Shown here one piece after another: positions 18,042 to 28,118 of a stretch of DNA of 64,000 bases. A program made the translations under genes and the position numbers. Origin of the DNA: Actinomycetospora sp. NBRC 106378 (GTDB lineage Bacteria; Actinomycetota; Actinomycetes; Mycobacteriales; Pseudonocardiaceae); NCBI RefSeq assembly GCF_030269685.1, contig NZ_BSTT01000002.1, forward strand, positions 620,001 to 684,000, in the 5' to 3' direction. The notes under the pieces are model-generated. The model had not been told where the DNA came from, searched no databases, and saw only the letters and a list, made by a program, of their open reading frames with translations. The stretch's first letter is position 1; every line of letters starts with the position of its first letter.

Positions 18042-19865
18042 GTGACGCAGACCCTGGATCGCCCCGGGAGCGAGGTGGCCGACCGCGTGGGGGCATGGGT
18101 GTCGGCGTTCCAGGACGCCCTGACCGCGCGCGACGTCAGCGCCGCGACGTCGCTGTTCGCCGACGAGTGCTACTGGCGTGACCTGGTGTCCTTCACCTGG
18201 AACATCGCGACGGTCGAGGGCAAGGACGAGGTCGCCGACCTGCTGGGCAGCGTCCTCGACCGGATCGACCCGACGAACGTCGCCGTCGACGGCGAACCGA
18301 CCTCGGCCGACGGCGTCGACGAGGCGTGGCTGACCTTCGAGACCGCGGTCGGCCGGGGGACCGGGCACGTCCGGCTGAAGGACGGGAAGGCCTGGACGCT
18401 GCTGACCTCGCTCGACGAGCTCAAGGGTCACGAGGAGAACCAGCGCGAACGGCGCCCCTTCGGCACCGAGCACGGCGCGAACCCCGACCGCGTGACGTGG
18501 AAGGAGTCGCGGGAGGCCGAGGCCGAGGAACTCGGCTACACCCGCCAGCCCGAGGTCGTCATCATCGGCGGCGGGCAGGGCGGCATCGCCCTCGCGGCGC
18601 GGCTGCGCCAGCTCGGCGTCCCGACGATCGTCGTCGAGCGCAACGAGCGCCCCGGCGACTCCTGGCGCAAGCGCTACAAGAGCCTCGCCCTGCACGACCC
18701 GGTCTGGTACGACCACCTGCCCTACCTCCCGTTCCCGGACAACTGGCCGGTCTTCGCGCCGAAGGACAAGATCGGCGACTGGCTCGAGATGTACACGCGG
18801 GTCATGGAGGTCAACTACTGGGGCTCGACGACGGCGGAGTCCGCCGTGTTCGACGACGCCGAGGGCCGCTGGACCGTCACGGTGCAGCGCGACCGCGGCA
18901 ACGGGCCCGAGGAGGTCGTGCTCCGACCCGCGCAGCTCGTCTTCGCGATGGGTGTCTCGGGCAAGCCGAACAAGCCCGAGTTCCCCGGCATGGAGACGTT
19001 CCGGGGCGTCATCCAGCACTCGTCGGAGCACCCCGGGCCCGCGGGCTACGAGGACAAGAAGATCGTCGTCATCGGGTCCAACAACTCCGCGTTCGACATC
19101 TGCGGGGCGGCCTGGGAGGCCGGCGCCGACATCACGATGGTGCAGCGGAGCTCCACGCACATCATCAAGTCGGACACCCTCATGGAGCTCGCCCTCGGCG
19201 GGCTGTACTCCGAGGAGGCCGTGAGGAGCGGCATCACCACCCGGACCGCCGACCTCGTGTTCGCGTCCCTGCCGTACCGGATCATGGCCGACTTCCAGCG
19301 GCCCGCCTACGACGAGGCGAAGGTCCGCGACCAGGAGTTCTACGACCAGCTCCGGGCCGCCGGCTTCGACCTCGACTTCGGCGACGACGACTCGGGCCTG
19401 TTCATGAAGTACCTGCGCCGCGGCTCGGGCTACTACATCGACGTGGGTGCCGCGCAGCTCGTGGCCGACGGCAAGGTCAAGCTGGTCAACGGACAGGTGC
19501 AGGAGTTCACGGAGACCGGCGTGAAGCTGGCCGACGGCACCGAGCTCGAGGCCGACCTCGTCGTCCTCGCCACCGGGTACCGCTCGATGATCACCTCGGT
19601 CGCCGACATCATCGGCGAGGAGATGGCCGGGCGGGTCGGGAAGGTGTGGGGCCTGGGCTCCGACACCACGAAGGACCCGGGCCCGTGGGAGGGCGAGCAG
19701 CGCAACATGTGGAAGCCCACTCAGCAGCGGAACCTGTGGTTCCACGGCGGGAACCTCCACCAGTCGCGGCACTACTCGCTCTACCTGGCGCTGCAGCTCA
19801 AGGCCCGCCAGGAGGGGATCGACACGCCCGTCTACAAGCTGGCGCCGTCGCACCACCAGGAGTGA
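18042..19865 (+). CDS. FAD-dependent monooxygenase with N-terminal NTF2-like domain
   Basis: 607 aa. Residues 1-130 resemble the SnoaL/NTF2-like fold (FQDALTARDVSAATSLFADECYWRD). The rest is a flavin-containing monooxygenase or Baeyer-Villiger-like enzyme: FAD site VVIIGGGQGGIALAARLRQLG, the GDSWRKRYKSLALHDPVWYDHLPY segment, and a second Rossmann motif VVVIGSNNSAFDICGAA, where the usual GxGxSG is GSNNSA. GTG at 18042 is preferred over an upstream GTG at 17997 because GAAGAGG sits at good spacing before it. It likely oxygenates a small organic substrate using NADPH; the substrate is unknown. Confidence 0.88.
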   Translation: MTQTLDRPGSEVADRVGAWVSAFQDALTARDVSAATSLFADECYWRDLVSFTWNIATVEGKDEVADLLGSVLDRIDPTNVAVDGEPTSADGVDEAWLTFETAVGRGTGHVRLKDGKAWTLLTSLDELKGHEENQRERRPFGTEHGANPDRVTWKESREAEAEELGYTRQPEVVIIGGGQGGIALAARLRQLGVPTIVVERNERPGDSWRKRYKSLALHDPVWYDHLPYLPFPDNWPVFAPKDKIGDWLEMYTRVMEVNYWGSTTAESAVFDDAEGRWTVTVQRDRGNGPEEVVLRPAQLVFAMGVSGKPNKPEFPGMETFRGVIQHSSEHPGPAGYEDKKIVVIGSNNSAFDICGAAWEAGADITMVQRSSTHIIKSDTLMELALGGLYSEEAVRSGITTRTADLVFASLPYRIMADFQRPAYDEAKVRDQEFYDQLRAAGFDLDFGDDDSGLFMKYLRRGSGYYIDVGAAQLVADGKVKLVNGQVQEFTETGVKLADGTELEADLVVLATGYRSMITSVADIIGEEMAGRVGKVWGLGSDTTKDPGPWEGEQRNMWKPTQQRNLWFHGGNLHQSRHYSLYLALQLKARQEGIDTPVYKLAPSHHQE

Positions 19866-19881
19866 GCGGCCCCTGATCCGT

Positions 19882-19928
19882 ACGAATGGCACTTTCGCGC
19901 ACATAGATGCTGCGAAAGTGCCGTTCGT
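19882..19928. terminator. 17-bp stem hairpin after monooxygenase gene
   Basis: The arms at 19882-19898 and 19912-19928 (core GGCACTTTCGC / GCGAAAGTGCC) pair with a single G-T type mismatch around a 13-nt loop. It starts 16 bp after the stop. It is a likely intrinsic terminator or REP-like repeat; similar hairpins occur elsewhere in the window. Confidence 0.75.
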
Positions 19929-19992
19929 GCGTTATCCGGCGCCTTCGGAGACGACGGGTGCCGCGGCTCGCGCCCGCGGGTAGACCGGGGAC

Positions 19993-20961
19993 ATGGAGTA
20001 CACGAAACTCGGGTCGACCGGCCTGGACGTCTCCCGCATCTGCCTCGGCACCATGAGCTACGGCGTGCCGAACGACCGCTGGAAGTGGGCGCTGCCCGAG
20101 GACGAGGCGAAGCCGTTCTTCTCGGGCGCGCTCGAGGCCGGGATCAACTTCTTCGACACCGCCGACGTCTACTCGCAGGGGACGTCGGAGGAGATCACCG
20201 GTCGCTGGCTGAACGAGATGGCCGACCGCGACGAGATCGTCGTCGCGACGAAGGTGTTCAACCGGATGCGCTCCGGCCCGAACGGCGCCGGCCTCTCGCG
20301 CAAGGCGATCATGACCGGGATCGACCACTCGCTGCGGCGGCTGGGCATGGACTACGTGGACCTCTACCAGATCCACCGGTTCGACCCCGAGACGCCGCTG
20401 GAGGAGACCCTCGAGGCGTTGCACGACGTCGTGAAGTCGGGGAAGGCGCGCTACATCGGCGCCTCGTCGATGTTCGCGTGGCAGTTCGCCAAGGCGCTGC
20501 ACCTGCAGGACGCGAACGGCTGGGCCCGGTTCGTGACGATGCAGAACCACTACAACCTGCTCTACCGCGAGGAGGAGCGGGAGATGAACCCGCTGTGCCT
20601 CGACGAGGGCATCGGGACGATCCCGTGGAGCCCCCTCGCGCGCGGGAAGCTCACCCGCGACTGGGACGAGACGACCACCCGCGGCGACACCGACGAGTTC
20701 GGCAAGACGCTCTACCGCGACTCCGACCGGCACATCGTGGAGAAGGTCGCCGAGATCGCCGACAAGCGCGGGGTCAGCCGGGCGCAGGTGGCGCTGGCGT
20801 GGGTGCTCGCCCAGCCCGTCGTCGACGCCCCGATCATCGGCGCGACGAAGATCGAGCACCTCGAGGAGGGCATCGCCGCGGTCGACCTGCAGCTCGACGA
20901 GCACGAGCTCACCGAGCTGTCGGAGACCTACGAGCCGCGGGGGATCGCGGGTCACAGGTGA
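19993..20961 (+). CDS. Aldo/keto reductase
   Basis: 322 aa NADPH-dependent aldo/keto reductase, TIM barrel. It begins MEYTKLGSTGLDVSRICLGTM and shows NFFDTADVYSQGTSEEITGR (catalytic Asp and Tyr), VATKVF (catalytic Lys), DYVDLYQIHRFDP (His) and the C-terminal cofactor segment APIIGATKIEHLEE. This pattern fits the AKR11/13-like group acting on small aldehydes. ATG at 19993 follows CGGGGAC. It stands alone and is convergent with the KAS III gene. Substrate not predictable. Confidence 0.92.
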   Translation: MEYTKLGSTGLDVSRICLGTMSYGVPNDRWKWALPEDEAKPFFSGALEAGINFFDTADVYSQGTSEEITGRWLNEMADRDEIVVATKVFNRMRSGPNGAGLSRKAIMTGIDHSLRRLGMDYVDLYQIHRFDPETPLEETLEALHDVVKSGKARYIGASSMFAWQFAKALHLQDANGWARFVTMQNHYNLLYREEEREMNPLCLDEGIGTIPWSPLARGKLTRDWDETTTRGDTDEFGKTLYRDSDRHIVEKVAEIADKRGVSRAQVALAWVLAQPVVDAPIIGATKIEHLEEGIAAVDLQLDEHELTELSETYEPRGIAGHR

Positions 20962-20999
20962 CTTCGTCGTGTGAGTAGTAGTCCGCGCTCCGACACGGA

Positions 21000-22004
21000 T
21001 CAGTGCTCACAGGCCGGGAGGCACACCACCTGCGACGCGAACGTCAGGCCCGCCCCGAATCCGCACAGCAGTGCGAGGTCCCCGGGGCGGGCCGCACCCG
21101 TCGTCAGGACCTCGTGCATGGCGAGCGGGACGGAGGCCGCCGAGGTGTTGCCGGTGACCGCGACGTCGCGGGCCACGGTCACGTGGTCGGGGAGCCCCAG
21201 CGCCTTCACCAGGCCGTCGGTGATCCGCGCGTTGGCCTGGTGCGGGACGAAGGCGTCGAGCTGCTCGGGTTTGCACCCGGCCTTCTCCAGCGCCTCGAAC
21301 ACGAGCGGCACCATCCGCGACGTCGCCCACCGGAACACCGTGGGGCCCTGCATGCGCAGGGCGGGTCGCTCGCCGGTCTCGCGGGCCTGCGCCCAGGTCA
21401 CCGACTGCGCGATCAGGCCCGCCTGGGTCCCGTCCGCGCCCCACGCGGCCGGCCCGATCCCGGGCTCGGTCGACGGCCCGACCACCACGGCCCCCGCGCC
21501 GTCGCCGAAGAGGAACGCCGTGGAGCGGTCGGTCGGCTCGACGATGTCGGACATCCGCTCCACCCCGACGACGAGGACCGCCCCGTGGCCCGCGTCGACC
21601 AGCGACGCCGCCACCTCGAGCGCGTAGCAGAAGCCCGCGCACGCCGCGCCCACGTCCATCGCGGCGCCGTTCACGGCCCCGATCTCCGCCGCGAGCCGGG
21701 TGCCGACCTGCGGGCACCCGGTGTCCGCCGACATCGTCGCGACCAGCGTCACGGCCACGTCGGCCGGCGCGACGCCGGCGGCCGCCAGCGCGTCCCGGGC
21801 CGCCGCGGCGCCCATCGCGACGACGGTCTCCTCGGGCCCGGCCATCCGCCGCGTCGAGATGCCGGAGCGGGCATGCACCCACTCCGCGTCGACCTCGAGG
21901 TGTTCGCACACCTCCTCGTTGGTGACCACCCGGTGGGGCCGGTAGGCGCCCAGCCCGAGGAGTGCGGCGTGGTGGCCGGTGCTGATCGAGCTGATCGAAC
22001 CCAA
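21000..22004 (-). CDS. fabH: Beta-ketoacyl-ACP synthase III
   Basis: 334 aa. The complete KAS III triad is visible: Cys in GAACAGFCYALE, His in FVPHQANARI and Asn in TGNTSAASVPLAM. It condenses an acyl-CoA starter with malonyl-ACP to begin fatty-acid synthesis in the cytosol. The start appears to be TTG at 22004: the frame is open to 22049 but has no ATG or GTG, and GCGAGG lies seven bases upstream of this TTG. The gene is monocistronic. A housekeeping FabH or a starter-selective paralog are both possible. Confidence 0.9.
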   Translation of the reverse strand: MGSISSISTGHHAALLGLGAYRPHRVVTNEEVCEHLEVDAEWVHARSGISTRRMAGPEETVVAMGAAAARDALAAAGVAPADVAVTLVATMSADTGCPQVGTRLAAEIGAVNGAAMDVGAACAGFCYALEVAASLVDAGHGAVLVVGVERMSDIVEPTDRSTAFLFGDGAGAVVVGPSTEPGIGPAAWGADGTQAGLIAQSVTWAQARETGERPALRMQGPTVFRWATSRMVPLVFEALEKAGCKPEQLDAFVPHQANARITDGLVKALGLPDHVTVARDVAVTGNTSAASVPLAMHEVLTTGAARPGDLALLCGFGAGLTFASQVVCLPACEH

Positions 22005-22198
22005 GAGGGTGCCTCGCGAGACGGTCGGGGGCGGACGTCGGGTCCACGGTCACCCGGGGCCTCGGTTACTCGGAAGTCCTACTATCTGGTACGTCGGTGC
22101 GTCCGGTCACACCCGCGCTCCCCGACCGTGCTGTGGCCTTCCTGTGACCGGCCGCCGGCCCTGCCGCCGGATGCCCCGACCGGGCTACCGTCCGGCTC

Positions 22199-22504
22199 GT
22201 GACCACGCCGACGACCACGCCGATGACCACCCCCGCCCCGGCCGGCTCGACGCCGGCCGACATGTCCGCCGCCGTGCGCGCGGCCCAGGAGGTGCACACC
22301 CTGCGGGTCGAGGTCCCGGGCATCGGGGAGGTGCCGCTGCCGTCGGTCGACGAGCTGGCCTTCGTCGGCGGGCTCGTGGCGCTCGGGGCCCTCGGCGCGC
22401 TCGAGTGGCCCCTCGTGGCGGTCCTCGGGGTCGGCCGGGTGCTCAGCCACGTCCACCGGTGGCGCAGTCTCGCGGCGTTCGGCGACGCCCTCGAGCACGC
22501 CTGA
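22199..22504 (+). CDS. Small single-pass membrane protein, unknown
   Basis: 101 aa from GTG at 22199. A Thr/Pro-rich N-terminus is followed by HTLRVEVPGIGEVPLPSVDELAFV and one hydrophobic segment (about residues 53-76, GGLVALGALGALEWPLVAVLGVG). No known domain is recognised. It is divergent from fabH and convergent, with a 1-bp gap, with the LLM oxidoreductase gene. Confidence 0.6.
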   Translation: MTTPTTTPMTTPAPAGSTPADMSAAVRAAQEVHTLRVEVPGIGEVPLPSVDELAFVGGLVALGALGALEWPLVAVLGVGRVLSHVHRWRSLAAFGDALEHA

Positions 22505-22505
22505 C

Positions 22506-23363
22506 CTACCGGAGCGCCGCCACCGCCGCGCACAGGTCGGCGCCCAGCTCCCGGTCCGGGTTCAGCGGTCCGTAGAGCACGTGCTCCGCGCCGGCGTCGG
22601 CGTACTCCCGCAGCCGGGCGGCGACGTCCTCCGGTGTCCCGTACGGCACGCAGGCGTCGACGATCCGGTCCATGTCCTGCCCGTAGATCTCCCGCAACCT
22701 CCGGACGGCGAGCTCGCGTGCCTCGGCTCGCGACGACGCCACCGCCGACCACGCGAGCATCCCGCCCGCGACCGGTCCCCGGCCCTGTTCGGCCGCGACG
22801 TCGTTCACCACCCGCAGCCCGCGGGCGACCCGGTCCGGCGAGCAGAGGTAGGGCATCCACACGTCGCCCGCCCGCCCCGCGCGGCGCATCGAGGCCTCGG
22901 AGCGGCCGCCGATCCAGATGGGCACGGGGCGCACCGGCGGCGGGTCCAGCGCGTGCCCGGCCACGGCGTCCCCGCGCAGGTAGGCGCGCACCGTCGGCAG
23001 CGCCTCGTCGGTCCGCCGGCCCCGCGCGCTCACCGGGACCCCGACCGCCTCGAACTCCGCCGGGAACTCCCCGCCGACCCCGACGCCGAGCTCGAAGCGC
23101 CCGTCCGAGACCCGGTCGACCGACACCGCGAGCTTCGCGGCGAGGGCTGCCGGATAGAGCGGCAGGAGGGTCACCGCCGAGAGCAGCCGGACCCGGGACG
23201 TCACGGCAGCGGCGGCCGCCAGGGAGACGAACGCGTTCGACGTGGGGCTGCCGAACAGGACGTGCTCGCCGCTCGCGACGAGGTCGAACCCGACGTCCTC
23301 GGCCCACCGGGCGACCCCGGGGACGTCCGCCGTGTCGGTGGCGAGCATCAGTCCCAGCCTCAC
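22506..23363 (-). CDS. LLM-class F420-dependent oxidoreductase
   Basis: 285 aa, a luciferase-like monooxygenase TIM barrel of the F420 type. It begins [27 protein letters not shown], then DGRFELGVGVGGEFPAEFEAVGV and PIWIGGRSEASMRRAGRAGDVWMP. GTG at 23363 overlaps the stop of the upstream lyase gene (GTGA), so it is the last gene of the acyl-CoA operon. Reaction and substrate are unknown; cofactor F420 use is inferred from family. Confidence 0.83.
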   Translation of the reverse strand: MRLGLMLATDTADVPGVARWAEDVGFDLVASGEHVLFGSPTSNAFVSLAAAAAVTSRVRLLSAVTLLPLYPAALAAKLAVSVDRVSDGRFELGVGVGGEFPAEFEAVGVPVSARGRRTDEALPTVRAYLRGDAVAGHALDPPPVRPVPIWIGGRSEASMRRAGRAGDVWMPYLCSPDRVARGLRVVNDVAAEQGRGPVAGGMLAWSAVASSRAEARELAVRRLREIYGQDMDRIVDACVPYGTPEDVAARLREYADAGAEHVLYGPLNPDRELGADLCAAVAALR

Positions 23364-24160
23364 ACCTCCACGCCTGCCTTCCGCAGGGTCGCGGCCGCCA
23401 TCCGCAGGTGCACGTCGTCGACCATCTCGCCGTTCACCACGCCGACGCCGCTGCGCCCCGCCTCGACGACGTCGCGCGCGTGCGCCACCTCCTCCTCGGA
23501 CGGGGTGAACACCTCGTGCGCGAGCGTCACCTGCGTCGGGTGGATGCAGATCTTGCCGTCGTAGCCGAGGTCGCGGCCCTCGCCCGCGTCGCGGCGGAAG
23601 CCCTCGGCGTCCCGAACGTTCACCACCGCCTGGTCCAGGGCGCCCACGCCCGCCAGGCGGGCCGCGAGCAGGACCTCGGAGCGGGCGAAGAGCACCTCGT
23701 GGCTCGACGGCGTCCGGCGCCCGCCGATCGAGGCGATGTAGTCCTCGGCGCCGAAGTAGGCCGCGGTGACGTCCGCGCCGTCGAGCAGATCGCGGGCGCG
23801 CGCCACCCCGCGGGCGGTCTCGATCCCGACGACGACGGGCCGGTCACCGATGGTCCTCCGCAGGTCCCGCAGCTGGGCCGGGTCCTCGTACTTCGGCAGC
23901 ACGACCCCCGCCGCCGTGGCGGCGACGGCCTCGACGTCGTCGTCGTGCCACGGCGTCGCGGGCGGGTTGACCCGCACCAGGACGAGCGATCCGGCGTCGG
24001 GGAGGTTCTCCGTGGCCGTCCGGCGCGCGGCGACCTTGTCGTCGGCGGCGACGGCGTCCTCGAGGTCGACGGCGATCGCGTCCGGGGACGAGCGCGGGGC
24101 CTTCGCGATCATGTCCGCGCGACCGCCGGGGACGAAGAGCAGCGACCGCGGGACGTTCAC
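23360..24160 (-). CDS. citE: CitE-like CoA-thioester lyase (HpcH/HpaI family)
   Basis: 266 aa. [33 protein letters not shown] is the CitE/malyl-CoA lyase signature, with further conserved [18 protein letters not shown] and [11 protein letters not shown] metal- and CoA-binding segments. The GTG at 24160 overlaps the MaoC stop (GTGA) and has GGAGG upstream. In Mycobacterium tuberculosis the syntenic CitE homolog next to MaoC, FadE19 and AccD1 is a beta-hydroxyacyl-CoA lyase for itaconate and leucine breakdown (from memory). The same role here is inferred from gene order. Confidence 0.88.
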   Translation of the reverse strand: MNVPRSLLFVPGGRADMIAKAPRSSPDAIAVDLEDAVAADDKVAARRTATENLPDAGSLVLVRVNPPATPWHDDDVEAVAATAAGVVLPKYEDPAQLRDLRRTIGDRPVVVGIETARGVARARDLLDGADVTAAYFGAEDYIASIGGRRTPSSHEVLFARSEVLLAARLAGVGALDQAVVNVRDAEGFRRDAGEGRDLGYDGKICIHPTQVTLAHEVFTPSEEEVAHARDVVEAGRSGVGVVNGEMVDDVHLRMAAATLRKAGVEV

Positions 24161-24612
24161 GACGAGGGCCTCCGGTGCATCAGGCCCGTCCGTCGCACGG
24201 TGCAGACGGTCTCGTCGCGCTGGTTCTGCGCGCGGTGGGCGAAGATCACGATGCCCGCGTCGGCCCGGGAGCGCGACTCGCGGGCCTCGACCACCTCCGT
24301 CGAGACCCGCACCGTGTCGCCGTGGAACACCGGCTTCGGGAAGGCGGCGTCGGTGAGGCCGAGCTGCGCGACGATCGTGCCGAGGGTCAGCTCCGGCACG
24401 CTCAGGCCGACGACCAGCGCGAGGGTGAACATGCTGTTGACCAGCGGGCGCCCGAACTCGGTCCGCGACGCGTAGTCGTGGTCGAGGTGCAGCGGTGCCG
24501 GGTTCATCGTCATCGTCGTGAACAGCACGTTGTCGGTCTCGGTGACCGTCCGCCGGGTCGCGTGCTCGACGACGAGCCCCGGCTTCAGGTCCTCGAACCA
24601 CAGTCCACTCAC
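24157..24612 (-). CDS. MaoC-type enoyl-CoA hydratase
   Basis: 151 aa hot-dog protein. [33 protein letters not shown] is the MaoC/(R)-hydratase region, followed by [28 protein letters not shown] at 24612 overlaps the stop of the ligase gene. In the mycobacterial counterpart this position encodes an itaconyl-CoA/methylglutaconyl-CoA-type hydratase, so it would hydrate the product of the dehydrogenase-carboxylase steps and feed the CitE lyase. The substrate assignment is inferred. Confidence 0.87.
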   Translation of the reverse strand: MSGLWFEDLKPGLVVEHATRRTVTETDNVLFTTMTMNPAPLHLDHDYASRTEFGRPLVNSMFTLALVVGLSVPELTLGTIVAQLGLTDAAFPKPVFHGDTVRVSTEVVEARESRSRADAGIVIFAHRAQNQRDETVCTVRRTGLMHRRPSS

Positions 24613-26522
24613 GAGCGCACGGCCTCCCTCAGCACGTCCAGCGACGACGGGTCCTCCAGCGCGGAGGTGTCGCTGCGGGCCTCCCCGTGCAGCAGCACCT
24701 CGCGCATCAACCGTCGCATGATCTTGCCCGTGCGGGTCTTCGGCATCGCGGCGGTGACGATCACGCGGTCGGGGCGGGCGAGGCCGCCGATGGTGTCGCC
24801 GACGAGCGCGACGACCTCGCGGGCGACGTCCTCGGCCGCACCCGTCGTCGTCACGAAGGCGACCGGCACCGTGCCCTTGGTGTCGTCCGGGATCCCGACG
24901 ACGGCCGCCTCGACGACACGCGGGTGCGAGCCCACCACGGCCTCGATCTCCATCGTCGAGAGGCGGTGGGCGGCGACGTTGATGACGTCGTCGGCGCGGC
25001 CGAGCACCCAGAGGTGCCCGTCGTGGTCGACGACGGCCTCGTCGTTGGTGGCGTAGCGGCCGGGGAAGCGGGAGAAGTAGGTCGACAGGTAGCGGTCGTG
25101 GTCGTCCCAGACCGTGCGGGCCAGCGTCGGGAAGGGCCGGGTCATGACCAGGTTGCCCTTCGTGCCCGCGGGCACCGGGTGCCCGTCGTCGTCGACGACC
25201 TCGCACGCGTGCCCGGGCAGGGTGGTGCCGGCCGACCCCGCCTTCAGGTCGTCGACGCCCGCGACCGGATAGGTCCACGTCGAGCCCGTCTCGGTCTGGC
25301 CGTAGGCGTTGACCACGGGCACCCCGAGCGTCCCGGTGGCCCAGGTGAACGTCTCGCCGTCGAGCGGTTCGCCCTGCACCGTGATGAGGGCGAGCCGGGG
25401 GAGGGGGTGCTCGTGGGCCAGCGAGTCGCCGAACTTGCGCAGCATCCGCAGGACCGTCGGCGCGCACAGCACCTTCGTCACGGCGTGCTTCTCGCAGACC
25501 TCGTAGAACCGCGCGGTCGACGGCGTGTCCAGCGCGCCCTCGTAGCAGGCGATCGTGGCGCCGTTCGCGAGCCCGCCGATCACGGCCTGGATGGGGAACG
25601 TCAGCCAACCGACGTCCGCGGCGACCCAATAGACGTCGTCGTCGGTGATCGCGGTCTGCCAGTGCGCGTTCGCCCAGGTGCCCAGCAGGAACCCGCCGAC
25701 GGAGTGCACCACGCCCTTGGGCTTCGACTCGGTGCCGGAGGTGAAGATGAGGAACGCCGGCTCGTTCGGGTCGAGGGCGACCAGCTCGCTGCCCTCGGGG
25801 TGGGCCTCGACGAGGTCGGCGTAGCTCGTCTCGCCGTCCTGCAGCGGGACGCCGTTCCCGGTGCGGTCGACGACGACGACGTGCTCGAGCGTCGGCGCGT
25901 CGGGCCGGGCGTCGCGCAGCGTGTCGAGCAGCGGCACCGGCTTGCCGCGGCGGTAGATGGCGTCGGCGACGACGACGACCTTCGCGCGGGCGGACGCGAG
26001 CCGCGAGGCCACGGCGTCGCGGCCGAAGCCGGAGAACAGCACGGTGTAGATCGCGCCGATCCGGTTGCAGGCGTGGATGGCCGTGAACGCCTCGACGAGG
26101 TTCGGCATGTAGATCGCGACGACGTCGCCGCGTCCCACCCCGAGGGCAGCCAGGCCCGCGCCGAGCCGCGAGACCTCGTCGGCCAGCTCGGCGTAGGTCA
26201 CCGTGCGGGAGTCGCCGGGCTCGCCCTCCCACACGACGGCGGGTCGGTCGGGGACGGACTCGGCCCACCGGTCCACGCAGTTGTCCGCGACGTTGATCAG
26301 GCCGCCGTCGAAGTAGCGGAAGTCGCCGAGTTCACCGGTGCGGACGGTCTCCCAGGGCCGCATCCAGCGGTGCTGCTCGGCGACCCAGGCCCAGTAGTCG
26401 TCGGGATCGGCGTCGTGCAGGGCGCGGGCGTGCGCGATCTCCTCCACGTACCGGGGTGAGCGCTGCTCCTCGCGGAGCGGGATCCGTGGTGCGGCGATCA
26501 GGGCACCGAGCGAGTCGTCCAT
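24609..26522 (-). CDS. Acyl-CoA synthetase (acetyl/propionyl/acetoacetyl-type)
   Basis: 637 aa, length and N-terminal region typical of acetyl-CoA synthetase-like enzymes. Motifs are [20 protein letters not shown] (P-loop, with Glu-Ser in place of the usual Thr-Gly), [34 protein letters not shown] and [13 protein letters not shown] (the C-terminal Lys usually acetylated). It activates a short acid with ATP and CoA. ATG at 26522 is 24 bp after the carboxyltransferase stop. It sits where mycobacteria carry fadD35-like or ligase genes. Exact acid unknown. Confidence 0.9.
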   Translation of the reverse strand: MDDSLGALIAAPRIPLREEQRSPRYVEEIAHARALHDADPDDYWAWVAEQHRWMRPWETVRTGELGDFRYFDGGLINVADNCVDRWAESVPDRPAVVWEGEPGDSRTVTYAELADEVSRLGAGLAALGVGRGDVVAIYMPNLVEAFTAIHACNRIGAIYTVLFSGFGRDAVASRLASARAKVVVVADAIYRRGKPVPLLDTLRDARPDAPTLEHVVVVDRTGNGVPLQDGETSYADLVEAHPEGSELVALDPNEPAFLIFTSGTESKPKGVVHSVGGFLLGTWANAHWQTAITDDDVYWVAADVGWLTFPIQAVIGGLANGATIACYEGALDTPSTARFYEVCEKHAVTKVLCAPTVLRMLRKFGDSLAHEHPLPRLALITVQGEPLDGETFTWATGTLGVPVVNAYGQTETGSTWTYPVAGVDDLKAGSAGTTLPGHACEVVDDDGHPVPAGTKGNLVMTRPFPTLARTVWDDHDRYLSTYFSRFPGRYATNDEAVVDHDGHLWVLGRADDVINVAAHRLSTMEIEAVVGSHPRVVEAAVVGIPDDTKGTVPVAFVTTTGAAEDVAREVVALVGDTIGGLARPDRVIVTAAMPKTRTGKIMRRLMREVLLHGEARSDTSALEDPSSLDVLREAVRS

Positions 26523-26546
26523 GACCGGCTCCTCCTGGGATGGGGA

Positions 26547-28118
26547 TCAGACGGGGCTGACGATGTGGTGCCGACGGGGCGCGGACCGGGTCCACCCGTC
26601 GGCGTGGCGGAGTCGGACGGCGAGCTCCGTGCGGAGCCCCTCCGGCGGCACGACGGTGTCGATGACGAGGTCGGAACCCATCCGGAGCAGGTTGATCTCG
26701 GCGCGGTGTTCCTCGACCCGCGCCGCGACGAAGGCCTCGCGCTCGGCCTCGTCGGTGATGTCGGCGATCTTGCGCGCGTACACGGCGTTGACCGAGGCCT
26801 CGGGCCCCATCGCGCCGATGAACGCGCTGGGCAGGGCGATGGTGGCCCGGGGCTCGAAGCCGGGGGCGCACATCGCGTAGAAGCCCGCGGCGTAGGCCTT
26901 GCGCAGGATCACCGAGAACTTCGGCACCTCGGCCGAGCTCATGGCGGCGATCAGCTTCGCGCCGTGCCGGATGATGCCCTGCCGCTCGACCGCGACGCCG
27001 ACCATGAAGCCCGGGACGTCCTGGAGGAACACCAGGGGGACGTTGAAGGCGTCGCACCAGGAGACGAAGCGGGCGGCCTTGTCGGCGGAGTCGACGTGGA
27101 TGGCCCCGGACCGCACGCTCGGCTGGTTGGCGATCAGACCGACCACGCGGCCCTCGAGGCGGGCGAGCCCCACCACGATCTCGGGCGCCCAGTCGGGCTT
27201 GATCTCGAAGAACGAGCCGGCGTCGACGAGGCGGTCGATCACCTCGGTCACGTCGTACCCGGTGACGGGGTCGGCGGGGATCAGGCCGTCCCAGTCGTCC
27301 TGCTCGGGCGCCCGGGCCTCGGCGACGGCGGGCCGCGCGGTCCAGTCGCTCGGCAGGTAGGAGAACAGGAGCCGGGCGGCGGCGACGGCCTGCCAGTCCT
27401 CGTCGAACACGGAGTCGCCGCAGCCGGAGACCTCGGCGTGCATGCGCGCGCCGCCCATCTCCTCCTCGGTGGTGCGCTCGCCGGTGACCTTCTCGGCCAC
27501 CCGCGGGGAGGCGAGGAACATCGACGCGCGGCCCTCGACCATGCCGACCCAGTCGGTGAAGGCCGGCATGTACGCGCCACCGGCCGCGGACGGTCCGTGC
27601 AGGCAGCAGATCTGGGGGACCCGGCCCGACAGCGCCACCTGCAGGCGGAAGATCGCGCTCGCCCCGCGCCGCCCCGGGAAGAAGCCCATCTGCTCGGTGA
27701 GCCGGCCGCCCGCGGAGTCCACGAGGTAGAACACCGGCAGCAGGTCCCGGTCGGCGCGCTCGAGGATGCGGATCTGCTTCTCGCAGGTCTGCTGCCCCCA
27801 CGAGCCGGCCTTGACCCCGAAGTCGTGCGCGATCACGGCGACCGGGCGGCCCTCGATCATGCCGACCCCGGTGACCACCCCGTCGGCCGGCAGGGGACCG
27901 GCGAGCAGGCCGTCCTCGACGAAGGTGCCCTCGTCGAGCAGCACCGCCAACCGCTCCCGTGCGGTGAGCGTGCCCGGGTAGCGGCTGGTGTCGCCGCCCC
28001 GGAGCGCGCGCTCCGCCGCGGCGAGGATGTCGTCCGCCGAGGGAGGTGCCGGCGCCCCAGGGGGGACGGGCGCCGACACCTCCCTCGGCGGACGGAGCCC
28101 GTTCGTCGTGCCCGTCAC
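26547..28118 (-). CDS. accD1: Acyl-CoA carboxylase carboxyltransferase (beta) subunit
   Basis: 523 aa. The two crotonase-fold halves of the carboxyltransferase are visible: VIAHDFGVKAGSWGQQTCEKQIRILE with PVFYLVDSAGGRL, and LVFLQDVPGFMVGVAVERQGIIRHGAKLI. It transfers carboxyl from biotin to a short acyl-CoA, as in 3-methylcrotonyl-CoA carboxylase. The GTG start overlaps the dehydrogenase stop. The partner biotin carboxylase/BCCP subunit (accA1-like) normally next to it is absent from this operon, so it must come from elsewhere in the genome. Confidence 0.92.
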   Translation of the reverse strand: MTGTTNGLRPPREVSAPVPPGAPAPPSADDILAAAERALRGGDTSRYPGTLTARERLAVLLDEGTFVEDGLLAGPLPADGVVTGVGMIEGRPVAVIAHDFGVKAGSWGQQTCEKQIRILERADRDLLPVFYLVDSAGGRLTEQMGFFPGRRGASAIFRLQVALSGRVPQICCLHGPSAAGGAYMPAFTDWVGMVEGRASMFLASPRVAEKVTGERTTEEEMGGARMHAEVSGCGDSVFDEDWQAVAAARLLFSYLPSDWTARPAVAEARAPEQDDWDGLIPADPVTGYDVTEVIDRLVDAGSFFEIKPDWAPEIVVGLARLEGRVVGLIANQPSVRSGAIHVDSADKAARFVSWCDAFNVPLVFLQDVPGFMVGVAVERQGIIRHGAKLIAAMSSAEVPKFSVILRKAYAAGFYAMCAPGFEPRATIALPSAFIGAMGPEASVNAVYARKIADITDEAEREAFVAARVEEHRAEINLLRMGSDLVIDTVVPPEGLRTELAVRLRHADGWTRSAPRRHHIVSPV

